Under the pieces are notes generated by a model. It was given only the letters and a program-made list of their open reading frames with translations, was not told the DNA's origin and made no database searches. Below, one piece after another: positions 44,701 through 52,982 of a stretch of DNA of 64,000 bases. The stretch comes from Nemorincola sp044225795 (lineage in GTDB: Bacteria > Bacteroidota > Bacteroidia > Chitinophagales > Chitinophagaceae): positions 124,001 to 188,000 of the forward strand of contig JBGAIF010000005.1 of the NCBI GenBank assembly GCA_044225795.1, given 5' to 3'. The position numbers were made by a program, and so were the translations under genes. Positions within the stretch are counted from its first letter, which is position 1; every line of letters begins with the position of its first letter.

Positions 44701-47700
44701 CGGCAGCCCGGTTTCGTACCTGTGGGCATTTGGTGACGGTTCTTTTTCAACAGTTACTTCTCCAGCGGAACCATACATTGCGTCCGGCCTTTATACAGTC
44801 CTGCTCGTTTCAAAGAACGCTTTGGGCTGTACAGATACTGCCACGGGACATGTAAATATCTTTGGCTACAAAGGTGCATTCAAGTACACCCCGCTCAAAT
44901 CGTGCTCACCCGCTTTTGTTCACTTCAATGCTGCCTTGGGTGTGATCGCCAGTACGGTTTGGGATTTCGGAGATGGTAATACTTCAGGTATAACCATGAT
45001 GGATACCATATCACATTATTATGTGTCTCCGGGCGGATATGTACCTAAGCTGATCCTCACGGACACATCAGGGTGCACCGCTTTCAGCATTGGCGCTGAC
45101 ACCATCAAAGTTGATACGCTTATACCTAACTTCACCTTTACTCCTTCCTCTGCGTGTCAGAATACCAGCGTTATGTTCCGGGATGCCTCGAGCAGTCTCT
45201 ATTCATCAAGCGCGAAGTGGTTCTGGACATTCGGAACCGGGGCAACGAGCACTTTTGGAACAACCACATATACTTATTCTGTAGCCGGCACCTACCCGGT
45301 AACACTAACTGTATGGGATAGTATAGGATGTACCGGCACTGCGACCAAGAATATTACCATCAATCCATCACCGAATGCTATTACCGGCACTAAAAATGTT
45401 TGTGTAGGGGCTACTACGACATTGAGCACCACCAGTGGATCACCTGTATGGAGCAGCGGTAACACAGCGATAGCAGCTATTGATCCTACCGGCATTTGCA
45501 CAGGTATTTCGGCAGGAACGACCACCATTACATGCACTATCCCTACAGGATGCTATACAACCACTACGGTAACTGTGATGCCATTACCTAATCCTATTGC
45601 AGGGGCGACCGGTATTTGTATGGGGCTATCCACCACCTTAAGCGGATCTCCGTCACCCGGCACCTGGACAAGCAGCAATACATCAGTTGCTACAATACAC
45701 CCCTCAACAGGGTTTGTGAGTAGTGTTTCCATCGGCACAGCTACCATCAGTTATAAAATATCTACCGGTTGCATTACCACAACCACGCTGGCTGTGACCA
45801 CCTCTCCAAGTGCCATTACGGGCACAATGACAGCATGCCTGGGACAGACCTCCGCTCTTAGCAATACTGTAACCGGCGGGTTGTGGACCAGTGGCAACAC
45901 CACCATCGCCATTATCGGATCATCATCCGGAATAGTGATGGGAACCGGACTTGGAACTGCCGCTATCACCTACTCTCTAGGTACGGGGTGCACTGTGAAC
46001 ACTAAGGTAAATGTATTGCCGGTTCCCAACCCGATCACCGGGGCCAACGCTGCTTGTTCCGGTACTACATTCCCGCTCAGTGACGCTACTCCAAGCGGAA
46101 AATGGAGTAGCGCAAACACATCTATTGCAATTGTGGGTTCAACCGGTATTGTATCCGGCGTATCCGGGGGAGCAGACACCATCTTCTACACACTATCTAC
46201 GGGCTGTTATGCCATGAAACAGGTAACGATCAATGCGGCACCGCCAATAACCGGCAATGTGAATATATGCATGGGCAATACCTCATCCTTGAGTAATAGT
46301 ATTACCGGCGGGCTATGGGTAAGTCTTAACACATCCATTGCGACGGTGGGCTCTACATCAGGAATTGTCACCTCAAAATCTGTTGGATCTACGACCATAA
46401 AATATACGCTTCCGGGGTCTGGGTGCGTGGTAACAACTACCGTTAATATCATTTCCACTCCGGCACCAATCACCGGGCCACCGACGGTGTGCGTGGGCTC
46501 GGTAGTTTCGCTGACCAGTGCCACATCAGGAGGCATATGGACATCAGACAATACCGCGATTGCGATCATAGGTTCATCGTCTGGTATAACAGGAGGAGTG
46601 AACTCAGGAACAACATTGATCTATTATTCCATAGGCTCGGGTTGTAAAGTTTTTACAACACTCGTTGTAAACCCAATATCGCCCGTTGCCGGACCTTCTC
46701 TGCTATGTGCAGGGCAATCATCCATATATACTGACACCACTCTTGGTGGTGTATGGAGCAGCAGTAATACTTCGGTTGCGGTGATAGGCTCCGGCACCGG
46801 CCGGTTAACGGCCATGTATGCCGGCACTTCTGCGATCACCTATACTTTAAAAACGGGTTGCCTATCTGCCTTGACCCTCACTGTGAACGCGTTACCCCTG
46901 CCCATTACGGGCAGCCGTTTTGACGTATGTGCGGGCAAAAGTATTCTGCTATCCGACCCAACCCCGGGGGGGACATGGGCCAGCGGAAATACAATGATCG
47001 CCACTATTGATCCTGCGCTTGGAATTGTGAACGGACTGTATGCCGGTACCACACCTATTACCTACACAGTAGGCGGATGCAGCATAATGTCTACAGTAAC
47101 AGTAGATCCGCTACCGGCAGCCATATCGGGAAGTACGATCGCCTGCCTGGGACAAACAATGACACTCAGCGATGCCAGCCCGGGAGGAATCTGGTCCAGC
47201 AGCATTACAACAACCGCGTCTATCGGCTCTGTGTCGGGATTGGTTTCGGGACTGGCAGTGGGTACAACCACCATTACCTATACATTATCTACGGGGTGTC
47301 TCATATCGCGAGTTCAATCTGTGAACCCACTCCCAACGGCAATAAAAGGCATAGCCTATGTGTGCCAAGGCTTCTCAACCACCCTTACCGACGCAACACC
47401 GGGAGGAACGTGGAGTAGCAATAACACCTCTATTGCGACAATCGATATCAATTCGGGCCTCGCATCAGGAATCACAGGAGGAACGACGACGATCACTTAC
47501 ACATCGGCGGGATGTGACGCAATGATAACCTTTACAGTAAACCCAACACCGGATACTATAGCCGGCCCCGGAGCGGTATGTGAGCAATCGATGATCACAT
47601 TAAGCGATGGTAGTGCCGGCGGCACCTGGAGCAGCAGCAATACTTATGTCGCAACGATCGGGAGAACATCCGGGCTACTCTCGGGACTAAATGCAGGTAT

Positions 47701-49564
47701 CATTAGTGTCGTCTATAAGCTCCCTACGGGGTGCCAGATAAGCAGGACAATAGCAGTAAATCCGCTGCCGGTTGCTATCACCGGAACAAATTATTTGTGT
47801 ACCACTCAGTATACCAGCTTATCTGACGGCACTCCCGGTGGTACCTGGACCAGTACAAACACAAGTATCGTAACGATCGATCCTATATCCGGACTTATGA
47901 GTGGCATTGCGGCAGGCACAGCGATCATTACTTACCAGCTTACTTCTACAGGATGTGCTGTAAGCACAACTGCAACCGTATACCAATATCCTGACCCAAT
48001 CGTGAGTACGCCAAATATATGCCTGCTGACACCCACTACATTTACCGATGCAGTACCTGGCGGCACGTGGAGCAGCGATAACCTATCCATCGCCACGGTC
48101 GGATCAACAAGTGGCGTTGTGACTGCGGTTGCATTAGGCACTGCTAATATCTATTACACAATAGGATCGAGCTGCTCCGTATCTGTTGCCGTGTCCGTGA
48201 TGCCGCTTCCTACGGCATATATGATCACAGGTGGTGGCACAGTATGTATCGGAGATACAGGGGTTCACATAGGCCTCAGTGGTTCCGCCAAGGGTACGAA
48301 CTATTTCCTGTACCTGGGTAGTACCAAGGCTACGGGGCCGTTAGCGGGAAGCAATAGTTCATTAGATTTTGGCTTACAGACAGTAGGAGGATCTTATAAG
48401 GTAATAGCTGTAGATGCAAGTACAAATTGTACCAACACTATGACGGGCTTTGCAGTTGTGAACGCCCTACCAAAACTGAAGCCCACAGTTAGTGTCACAG
48501 CACCATTTGGAGACACCATCTGTTCGGGTATCTCCACGAAATTTACCGCTGCAATCACAAATGGCGGCACGACGCCAATATATGAATGGTATGTAAACAG
48601 TACAAAAGTGTCCATATCTACATCCACATATACCTTCATACCAGCAGACAAAGATGTGGTGATATGCAAGCTTACCAGTAACCTTACGTGCGCTACACCG
48701 ACGACGGCCACAGACATTGACACTATATCCGTTATTACGCCTGTGCTGCCTTCAGTAACATTGGCGACCGACCCCGGTGACACGATATGCGGAGGTGAGA
48801 AAATAACACTTACAGCATTACCTGTTTATGGCGGATATACACCCTCATATGATTGGTTTGTGAACAAAGTACCAACCGGAACCGGCACTGCATTCACATA
48901 TGTCCCCGTTGATAAAGACATCGTATACTGTAAGATGACCAGTACCTTCCCTTGTAAGACTGCTACAGTTGTGCCCAGCAACAATGTTGTAGTAACAGTT
49001 GATTCCCCTATTATTCCGCATATAACTATCTCAGGAAACATAAATGTGGCCAAAGATGATTATGATACGCTGAAAGCTGAGGTAACGGATGCCGGAGATG
49101 CTCCATCTTACCAGTGGTTTGTCAATCACAGACCAGTAATAGGCGCAACGACCAATACATTCATCAGTAATAGTTTCAGTTATCCTGATAAGGATTCGGT
49201 TACTTGTATGGTAACCAGCAGCGGGCTCTGCACCACCACCACTTATGCATGGGTGTATATATCCGTTCACCCGGTGGGCATATCTCAGTTGACTGCTGGC
49301 AATGGGAACATGAGTATCATCCCCAACCCGACAACCGGGGACTTTGAGATAAAGGGAACCACCGGCCGAACAAATGACGAAGATATTTCTATAGAGATCA
49401 CAGACCTGCTGGGACAAGTAGTTTATAAAGGAATGACAACAACACATCATGGCGTTGTTGATACGCGGGTGGCTCTGAGCAATGACCTAGCAAATGCTAT
49501 GTACCTAGTCAGCCTGCGTTCAGGAGGTGAGACAAGCGTATTCCATCTTGTTCTGAAGCGCTAA
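41780..49564 (+). CDS. Giant PKD/Ig-repeat secreted protein with T9SS sorting domain (2594 aa)
   Basis: The signal peptide is residues 1-24 (MPGNRTRLLLTLLFCLCSRL, cut after FGQ). About 14 PKD-type domains follow (to about 1190; recurring WNFGDGG, WIFGDGST motifs, some degenerate). Thirteen tandem Ig-like (Big_2-like) repeats of about 72 residues run from about 1195 to 2144 (WSSSNTSIATIG, ITY, GC pattern). Three to four further Ig-like modules follow (FYEWYVNSTKVS type). A T9SS type A sorting domain ends the protein (about 2510-2594, MSIIPNPTTGDFEIKG). It would be a very long surface adhesin or filament, up to about 30 domains. It has no enzyme domain. Confidence 0.93.
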   Translation: MPGNRTRLLLTLLFCLCSRLVFGQVTASFVADDTSGCVPMIVHFTNTSTGATSYSWNLGNSTTSTSTNASASYTSAGTYTVTLTAYNGASSSTYSLLIHVYAPPTVSFTYTDTAVCPYAPVTFTSTSISNSWGTPIYSWNFGDGGTTAGSPTTYTYATPGYYNVTLFVTNGAGCTNSLTKTALIHVFNHSSVAFSATPTSFCKTPSLVNFTNGTTGKSPLSYKWSFGDGGTSTLTNPAHSYTSTGSYNVTLKVTDGKGCIDSVVNSSMINAGSTISAFTMPPAVCATSPVNYTNMSTSHITSQWFFGDGGTSTDENPTYSYSVPGVYPVKLVVFDGACYDTSTKSIVVNPLPTGSFTSSPSKPCPPPVSVTYTASVGGGTSVAWKFGDGTTGAGTTKIKNYPTAVIDYVDMILTNTAGCTSTVRRIDTIYNLYLNPTSSSSDGCAPLTTTFNLYAYSIVFDNFNMTFDFFSYPYAISTYSWNFGDGSPTGSGPSPAHTYTLPGIYTATVNVTTVNGCTASGTVSISVGSPQTASFTSKPTHICAGQTISYKSTSTGSIDWYDWSFADGGGESGPTKTAPTHTFTVPGIFDVSLVVKNSGCPSLPFYLKDTVDSPNAVIGLTYACNPNDQILFKDLSLGDDSHLWSFGDASTSTVTNPIHTYSAIAAYPVMLTTYNAKSGCRDTAYTFVDLRSASLSIIPTKRQLCRDVLDSFMGNGSGFNTPISKYKWYIDGTFKDSIHFQYITSFKTIGTHTITLLGLDKRSCYDTLSTTVLVAKPTANFNFTPTSGCGPMTVNFTDASTDVTGASIVKYYWTYGDLITSTLTTTSPTNSYTYNIAGSFSVKEIVTDNIGCMDTVTNPTKVTVHRPIASFTASTSNVCRNVNVHFTNSSVGHTSSLWIFGDGSTSTAVSPDHAYTAAGTYSIKLVVYDAFGCTDTLSKPSSLLVNTSPTSSFTMDDSFAVCPPLNVHFTNTTTGSPVSYLWAFGDGSFSTVTSPAEPYIASGLYTVLLVSKNALGCTDTATGHVNIFGYKGAFKYTPLKSCSPAFVHFNAALGVIASTVWDFGDGNTSGITMMDTISHYYVSPGGYVPKLILTDTSGCTAFSIGADTIKVDTLIPNFTFTPSSACQNTSVMFRDASSSLYSSSAKWFWTFGTGATSTFGTTTYTYSVAGTYPVTLTVWDSIGCTGTATKNITINPSPNAITGTKNVCVGATTTLSTTSGSPVWSSGNTAIAAIDPTGICTGISAGTTTITCTIPTGCYTTTTVTVMPLPNPIAGATGICMGLSTTLSGSPSPGTWTSSNTSVATIHPSTGFVSSVSIGTATISYKISTGCITTTTLAVTTSPSAITGTMTACLGQTSALSNTVTGGLWTSGNTTIAIIGSSSGIVMGTGLGTAAITYSLGTGCTVNTKVNVLPVPNPITGANAACSGTTFPLSDATPSGKWSSANTSIAIVGSTGIVSGVSGGADTIFYTLSTGCYAMKQVTINAAPPITGNVNICMGNTSSLSNSITGGLWVSLNTSIATVGSTSGIVTSKSVGSTTIKYTLPGSGCVVTTTVNIISTPAPITGPPTVCVGSVVSLTSATSGGIWTSDNTAIAIIGSSSGITGGVNSGTTLIYYSIGSGCKVFTTLVVNPISPVAGPSLLCAGQSSIYTDTTLGGVWSSSNTSVAVIGSGTGRLTAMYAGTSAITYTLKTGCLSALTLTVNALPLPITGSRFDVCAGKSILLSDPTPGGTWASGNTMIATIDPALGIVNGLYAGTTPITYTVGGCSIMSTVTVDPLPAAISGSTIACLGQTMTLSDASPGGIWSSSITTTASIGSVSGLVSGLAVGTTTITYTLSTGCLISRVQSVNPLPTAIKGIAYVCQGFSTTLTDATPGGTWSSNNTSIATIDINSGLASGITGGTTTITYTSAGCDAMITFTVNPTPDTIAGPGAVCEQSMITLSDGSAGGTWSSSNTYVATIGRTSGLLSGLNAGIISVVYKLPTGCQISRTIAVNPLPVAITGTNYLCTTQYTSLSDGTPGGTWTSTNTSIVTIDPISGLMSGIAAGTAIITYQLTSTGCAVSTTATVYQYPDPIVSTPNICLLTPTTFTDAVPGGTWSSDNLSIATVGSTSGVVTAVALGTANIYYTIGSSCSVSVAVSVMPLPTAYMITGGGTVCIGDTGVHIGLSGSAKGTNYFLYLGSTKATGPLAGSNSSLDFGLQTVGGSYKVIAVDASTNCTNTMTGFAVVNALPKLKPTVSVTAPFGDTICSGISTKFTAAITNGGTTPIYEWYVNSTKVSISTSTYTFIPADKDVVICKLTSNLTCATPTTATDIDTISVITPVLPSVTLATDPGDTICGGEKITLTALPVYGGYTPSYDWFVNKVPTGTGTAFTYVPVDKDIVYCKMTSTFPCKTATVVPSNNVVVTVDSPIIPHITISGNINVAKDDYDTLKAEVTDAGDAPSYQWFVNHRPVIGATTNTFISNSFSYPDKDSVTCMVTSSGLCTTTTYAWVYISVHPVGISQLTAGNGNMSIIPNPTTGDFEIKGTTGRTNDEDISIEITDLLGQVVYKGMTTTHHGVVDTRVALSNDLANAMYLVSLRSGGETSVFHLVLKR

Positions 49565-49587
49565 ACCTGCTTCTAATTATTTTCACG

Positions 49588-49614
49588 AAGGGGGCGGCTT
49601 TGCTGCCCCTTTCA
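49588..49614 (+). terminator. Terminator after the giant T9SS gene
   Basis: A hairpin of gaagggggcggc with gctgccccttt includes G-T wobble pairs and is followed by T-rich sequence. It begins about 25 bases after the stop codon. Confidence 0.55.
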
Positions 49615-49672
49615 CATTCAGGAATATTTTTTACCGATATCTGTTTGGCTTATATAAGCGCCTATCAATGCG

Positions 49673-49680
49673 TACCTTTG
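49673..49680 (+). promoter_or_regulatory. -7 promoter box (TACCTTTG) seven bases before feoB
   Basis: It matches TAnnTTTG. TTTG at 49644-49647 lies 25 bases upstream, longer than ideal for a -33 box. The seven-base gap to the ATG suggests a very short leader. Confidence 0.5.
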
Positions 49681-49687
49681 CGGGCTC

Positions 49688-51805
49688 ATGCAGCGCCCGT
49701 ATTCGATAGCCTTGGTGGGAAATCCCAATAGCGGGAAAAGCTCCCTGTTTAACGCACTGACGGGCCTGAACCAGAAAGTAGGCAACTTCCCCGGAGTAAC
49801 TGTAGATAAAAAGACCGGAGCAGCTAAGATATCTGATAGCCTGAACGCTCATATCATCGACCTTCCGGGCACATATAGTTTGTACCCCAAGAGCGCAGAT
49901 GAACAGGTAACCTACGAGGTGCTGCTGAACCAGAAGAATAAAGACAAGCCCGACCTCATAGTAGTGATAGCAGACGCGTCCAACCTGAAGCGCAACCTGC
50001 TGTTCTGCTCCCAGATCATGGACCTGAAGACACCTGTGGTGATCGCATTGACCATGATGGACATTGCCAAGCAGAAAGGGATAAAAATAGATACGGACAA
50101 GCTCCAGGCTATGCTGGGCGTACCCGTTATCCCTATCAACCCGAGGAAGAACAAAGGAATTGCAACGCTTAAGAAGGCGATAGATCATGCTTATAGCAAC
50201 CGCCCCGAGACACTGCCCGATTTTGTTGATGTGATCCCCATTGCAGGTAACTGGCTGGAGGAAGTAAAGCCACTTTGCGCCCTTGAAAGCAATTATGGCG
50301 CACTGCATGTGGTCTGCAACTACGGCGAGCTGCGCTATATTAACGCTGCACAAAGAATCAGGATAGCGGCCCTCGCCGGAGAAAATAAATTCCATAAATC
50401 AAGGGTGCAGGCAGAAGAGATCATGCAGCGCTATGGAAAGATAGATACCATCATTGCCGCATGTGTGACCACAGCAAGCCCTGAGCTGAAAATGGTGATG
50501 AGTGACAAGATAGATAAGACACTACTGCACCCGCTGTGGGGTAATATCATCCTCCTCGCCGTGCTCTTCATCTTGTTCCAGAGCATCTTCTGGCTGGCGA
50601 GCTACCCTATGGCCTGGATCGAGAATGGTTTTGCCCTGCTGGGAAGCCAACTGACACAAGCTATGCCCCCCGGTATCCTTCGCGATCTTATCGTAAATGG
50701 AATACTGGCTGGAATCAGCGGCATCGCGGTGTTTGTACCACAGATCATGATACTCTTCGGCCTTATCACCATACTGGAAGACAGTGGATATATGGCCCGC
50801 ATCAGTTTTCTAACCGACCGTATCATGCGCAGCGCAGGGCTAAACGGACGTTCGGTAATGCCGCTCATCAGTGGTATGGCCTGCGCTGTGCCCGCCATCA
50901 TGGCCACACGTACCATACAAAACCGCAAGGAAAGGCTGATCACTATAATGGTCACACCGCTGATGAGCTGTTCCGCGCGGCTGCCGGTATATACGATGCT
51001 GATTGCCCTTGTGATACCCGACAAGAAACTGATGGGCATACTTAGCCTGCAGGGGCTAGTGCTGATGGGATTATACCTGCTGGGCTTCTTTATGGCGCTT
51101 ATTGTTGCCAAGGTGATGAACTTCATTGTGAAAACAAAAGAACGTGCTTTCTTCCTGATGGAACTTCCCGTGTACAGAGCACCGAGATGGAAGAATGTGG
51201 GCATCACTATGATAGAAAAGGGAAAGATATTCATCAGGGATGTAGGCAAGGTGATCATAGTGCTGGCGCTGATACTCTGGGGGCTTGCCGCTTTTGGCCC
51301 GTCGGCTAAGATGAAAGAAATAGACGACCACTATGCCATGGCAGAACAGCAACATCCTGAGCAAAGAACCATGTTGGCACATGAACATGCAACAGAAAAA
51401 CTGGAACATTCTTATGCCGGTATCATGGGCCATGCTATAGAGCCGGCCATTCGCCCGCTGGGATATGACTGGAAGATAGGTATTGCTCTGATTACGTCAT
51501 TTGCAGCACGCGAGGTATTTGTAGGAACAATGGCTACATTATACAGCGTTGGTGATGACGATGCGGGGAAGACCACACTCCACGACAAAATGCAGGAGGC
51601 AAAACGCGAAGATGGCACGCCGGTATATACATTTGCCGCAGGGCTCTCCCTGCTAATCTTTTATGTCTTTGCCATGCAGTGTATGAGCACACTGGCCATA
51701 GTGAAAAGAGAAACGAGAAGCTGGAAGTACCCGGTAATCCAGTTCGTTTATATGTTCGGCATAGCTTACCTCTGCTCTTTGGCGGTTTACCAACTGCTGA
51801 AATAA
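49688..51805 (+). CDS. feoB: Ferrous iron transport protein B
   Basis: The 705-residue inner-membrane protein imports Fe2+. The N-terminal G domain has G1 GNPNSGKSS (11-19), G3 DLPG (about 57-60) and G4 TMMD (Thr122 where Asn is canonical). A spacer follows, then two Gate domains (MSCSARLPVY and SFAAREVFVGTM). No feoA lies next to it, although FeoA is often adjacent in other bacteria. The gene is convergent with nusG; a shared hairpin ends both. The length is typical. The Asn-to-Thr change in G4 is discussed in the findings. Confidence 0.95.
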   Translation: MQRPYSIALVGNPNSGKSSLFNALTGLNQKVGNFPGVTVDKKTGAAKISDSLNAHIIDLPGTYSLYPKSADEQVTYEVLLNQKNKDKPDLIVVIADASNLKRNLLFCSQIMDLKTPVVIALTMMDIAKQKGIKIDTDKLQAMLGVPVIPINPRKNKGIATLKKAIDHAYSNRPETLPDFVDVIPIAGNWLEEVKPLCALESNYGALHVVCNYGELRYINAAQRIRIAALAGENKFHKSRVQAEEIMQRYGKIDTIIAACVTTASPELKMVMSDKIDKTLLHPLWGNIILLAVLFILFQSIFWLASYPMAWIENGFALLGSQLTQAMPPGILRDLIVNGILAGISGIAVFVPQIMILFGLITILEDSGYMARISFLTDRIMRSAGLNGRSVMPLISGMACAVPAIMATRTIQNRKERLITIMVTPLMSCSARLPVYTMLIALVIPDKKLMGILSLQGLVLMGLYLLGFFMALIVAKVMNFIVKTKERAFFLMELPVYRAPRWKNVGITMIEKGKIFIRDVGKVIIVLALILWGLAAFGPSAKMKEIDDHYAMAEQQHPEQRTMLAHEHATEKLEHSYAGIMGHAIEPAIRPLGYDWKIGIALITSFAAREVFVGTMATLYSVGDDDAGKTTLHDKMQEAKREDGTPVYTFAAGLSLLIFYVFAMQCMSTLAIVKRETRSWKYPVIQFVYMFGIAYLCSLAVYQLLK

Positions 51806-51812
51806 CAACCAT

Positions 51813-51842
51813 AAAAAAAGCCACTCTTTATGAGTGGCTTCT
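51813..51842. terminator. Terminator shared by feoB and nusG
   Basis: The stem aagccactc (51818-51826) pairs with gagtggctt (51832-51840). On the minus strand a seven-T run follows, making it strong for nusG; it is weaker for feoB. Confidence 0.8.
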
Positions 51843-51861
51843 GTATATAGTATTGCAATGA

Positions 51862-52449
51862 CTATGCTATTTTTTCTACCTGCATGTAGTTGAGCTCTAC
51901 CGGAGTAGCACGGCCGAAGATCTTTACAACCACCTTCAGCTTCTTCTTCTCCTGGTTCACTTCTTCTACGGTACCATTGAAATCGTTGAACGGTCCGTCA
52001 ACTATCTTCACGGTCTCACCAACGATATATGGCTCCGCGTAGCTGATACCCTGCTCGCTCACTTCGTCCATCTTACCGAACATCTTGTTCACCTCTGATT
52101 TGCGAAGAGCAGTAGGATGATCTTTCCCGAGGAAGTGTATCACGCCTGTAACATTCTTGATGGTATGAATGATATCATCACTCAACTTGCCATCGTTAGC
52201 TTCGAGCAATATGTAGCCGGGGAACAAGGTTTTCTCGCGAAGCACCTTCTTACCGTTCTGCACCTTGAATACCTTCTCTACAGGGCATAATACCTGCACC
52301 ACGGAATTGGTCCAGTTATTGATCTTCACCTCTTTGTCGAGGTATTCCTTTACCTTTTTCTCTTTACCACTGATAACGCGTATCACGTACCACTTGGTTT
52401 CCTGAGCAGGCTTTGCATCCTGTATTGGAGCAGTTTCGATCGTGTCCAT
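51862..52449 (-). CDS. nusG: Transcription termination/antitermination factor NusG
   Basis: The 195-residue factor binds RNA polymerase and links it to ribosomes or Rho. An N-terminal extension of about 17 residues precedes the NGN domain (KWYVIRVISGKEKKVKEYL, LFPGYILLEAN). The KOW domain follows (IVGETVKIVDGPFNDFNG). It begins two bases after secE. In most Bacteroidota the gene leads into rplK, but here a terminator and the convergent feoB follow it, so the ribosomal/RNA polymerase operon must lie elsewhere. Confidence 0.96.
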   Translation of the reverse strand: MDTIETAPIQDAKPAQETKWYVIRVISGKEKKVKEYLDKEVKINNWTNSVVQVLCPVEKVFKVQNGKKVLREKTLFPGYILLEANDGKLSDDIIHTIKNVTGVIHFLGKDHPTALRKSEVNKMFGKMDEVSEQGISYAEPYIVGETVKIVDGPFNDFNGTVEEVNQEKKKLKVVVKIFGRATPVELNYMQVEKIA

Positions 52450-52451
52450 CT

Positions 52452-52649
52452 TTATTTGCCCAAAATTTTATAAATAAATGTCAGGATGTTCTCCGATGCG
52501 AAGTCCATTCCGAATACCACCGCGGTTACCAGCGCCAGCGCCACCAGTACAATGATAGTAGTTTGTTGCAGTTCTTCCCATGAAGGCCAGCTTACTTTGT
52601 GTAAGAGCTCGTCATAAGCTTCCTGGATATAGTTACCTACTTTACTCAT
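52452..52649 (-). CDS. secE: Preprotein translocase subunit SecE
   Basis: The 65-residue single-helix subunit has the conserved amphipathic region (EAYDELLHKVSWPSWEELQQ) and one transmembrane helix (about 31-52). It clamps SecY in the Sec translocon. It is coupled to nusG (two-base gap) and follows tRNA-Trp, the usual order in this phylum. Confidence 0.95.
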   Translation of the reverse strand: MSKVGNYIQEAYDELLHKVSWPSWEELQQTTIIVLVALALVTAVVFGMDFASENILTFIYKILGK

Positions 52650-52746
52650 AATGTTCTTTTTACGGGTTCCTGCTTAAACGGCAACCGGTTGAGCATAACA
52701 CTCAACCTGTTAACCGGTCAATCATTCAACCAATTAACTTAATCAG

Positions 52747-52817
52747 CACGGGCACGCGGATTCGAACCACGATCAAAGGTTTTGGAGACCTCTATTCTAC
52801 CGTTGAACTATGCCCGT
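52747..52817 (-). tRNA. tRNA-Trp (CCA)
   Basis: The minus-strand cloverleaf has an acceptor stem acgggca/tgcccgt. The anticodon loop CTCCAAA gives anticodon CCA, and discriminator base G fits tryptophan tRNA. The CCA tail is not encoded. It lies upstream of secE-nusG as in other Bacteroidota. Confidence 0.95.
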
Positions 52818-52982
52818 ATTATAGTTCCAAAAGTATCCGTCTTGCGAGCGGCCACTTTTTTAAAATCAAAAAGTCAAAAGGGTTGCTTTTGACTTTTTGA
52901 AACCGGATGACAAAGGTAAGCAAAATTTTGGATTATTCTCTGACTTTTAAGCCAGCAGCACTCAGATAAATCATTTAAATAT

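Noticed and set aside
45292..47274. A ladder of minus-strand open frames of about 70 codons opposite the Ig repeats
   Set aside because: They mirror the 72-residue repeat period of the plus-strand gene and have no start or family features of their own.
45366..48214. Regular repeats considered as a CRISPR array
   Set aside because: The period is about 216 bases, the repeats are diverged and in coding frame, with no spacer structure or cas genes.
50602..51258. A 218-codon minus-strand frame opposite feoB
   Set aside because: It is antisense to the well-supported feoB transmembrane region.
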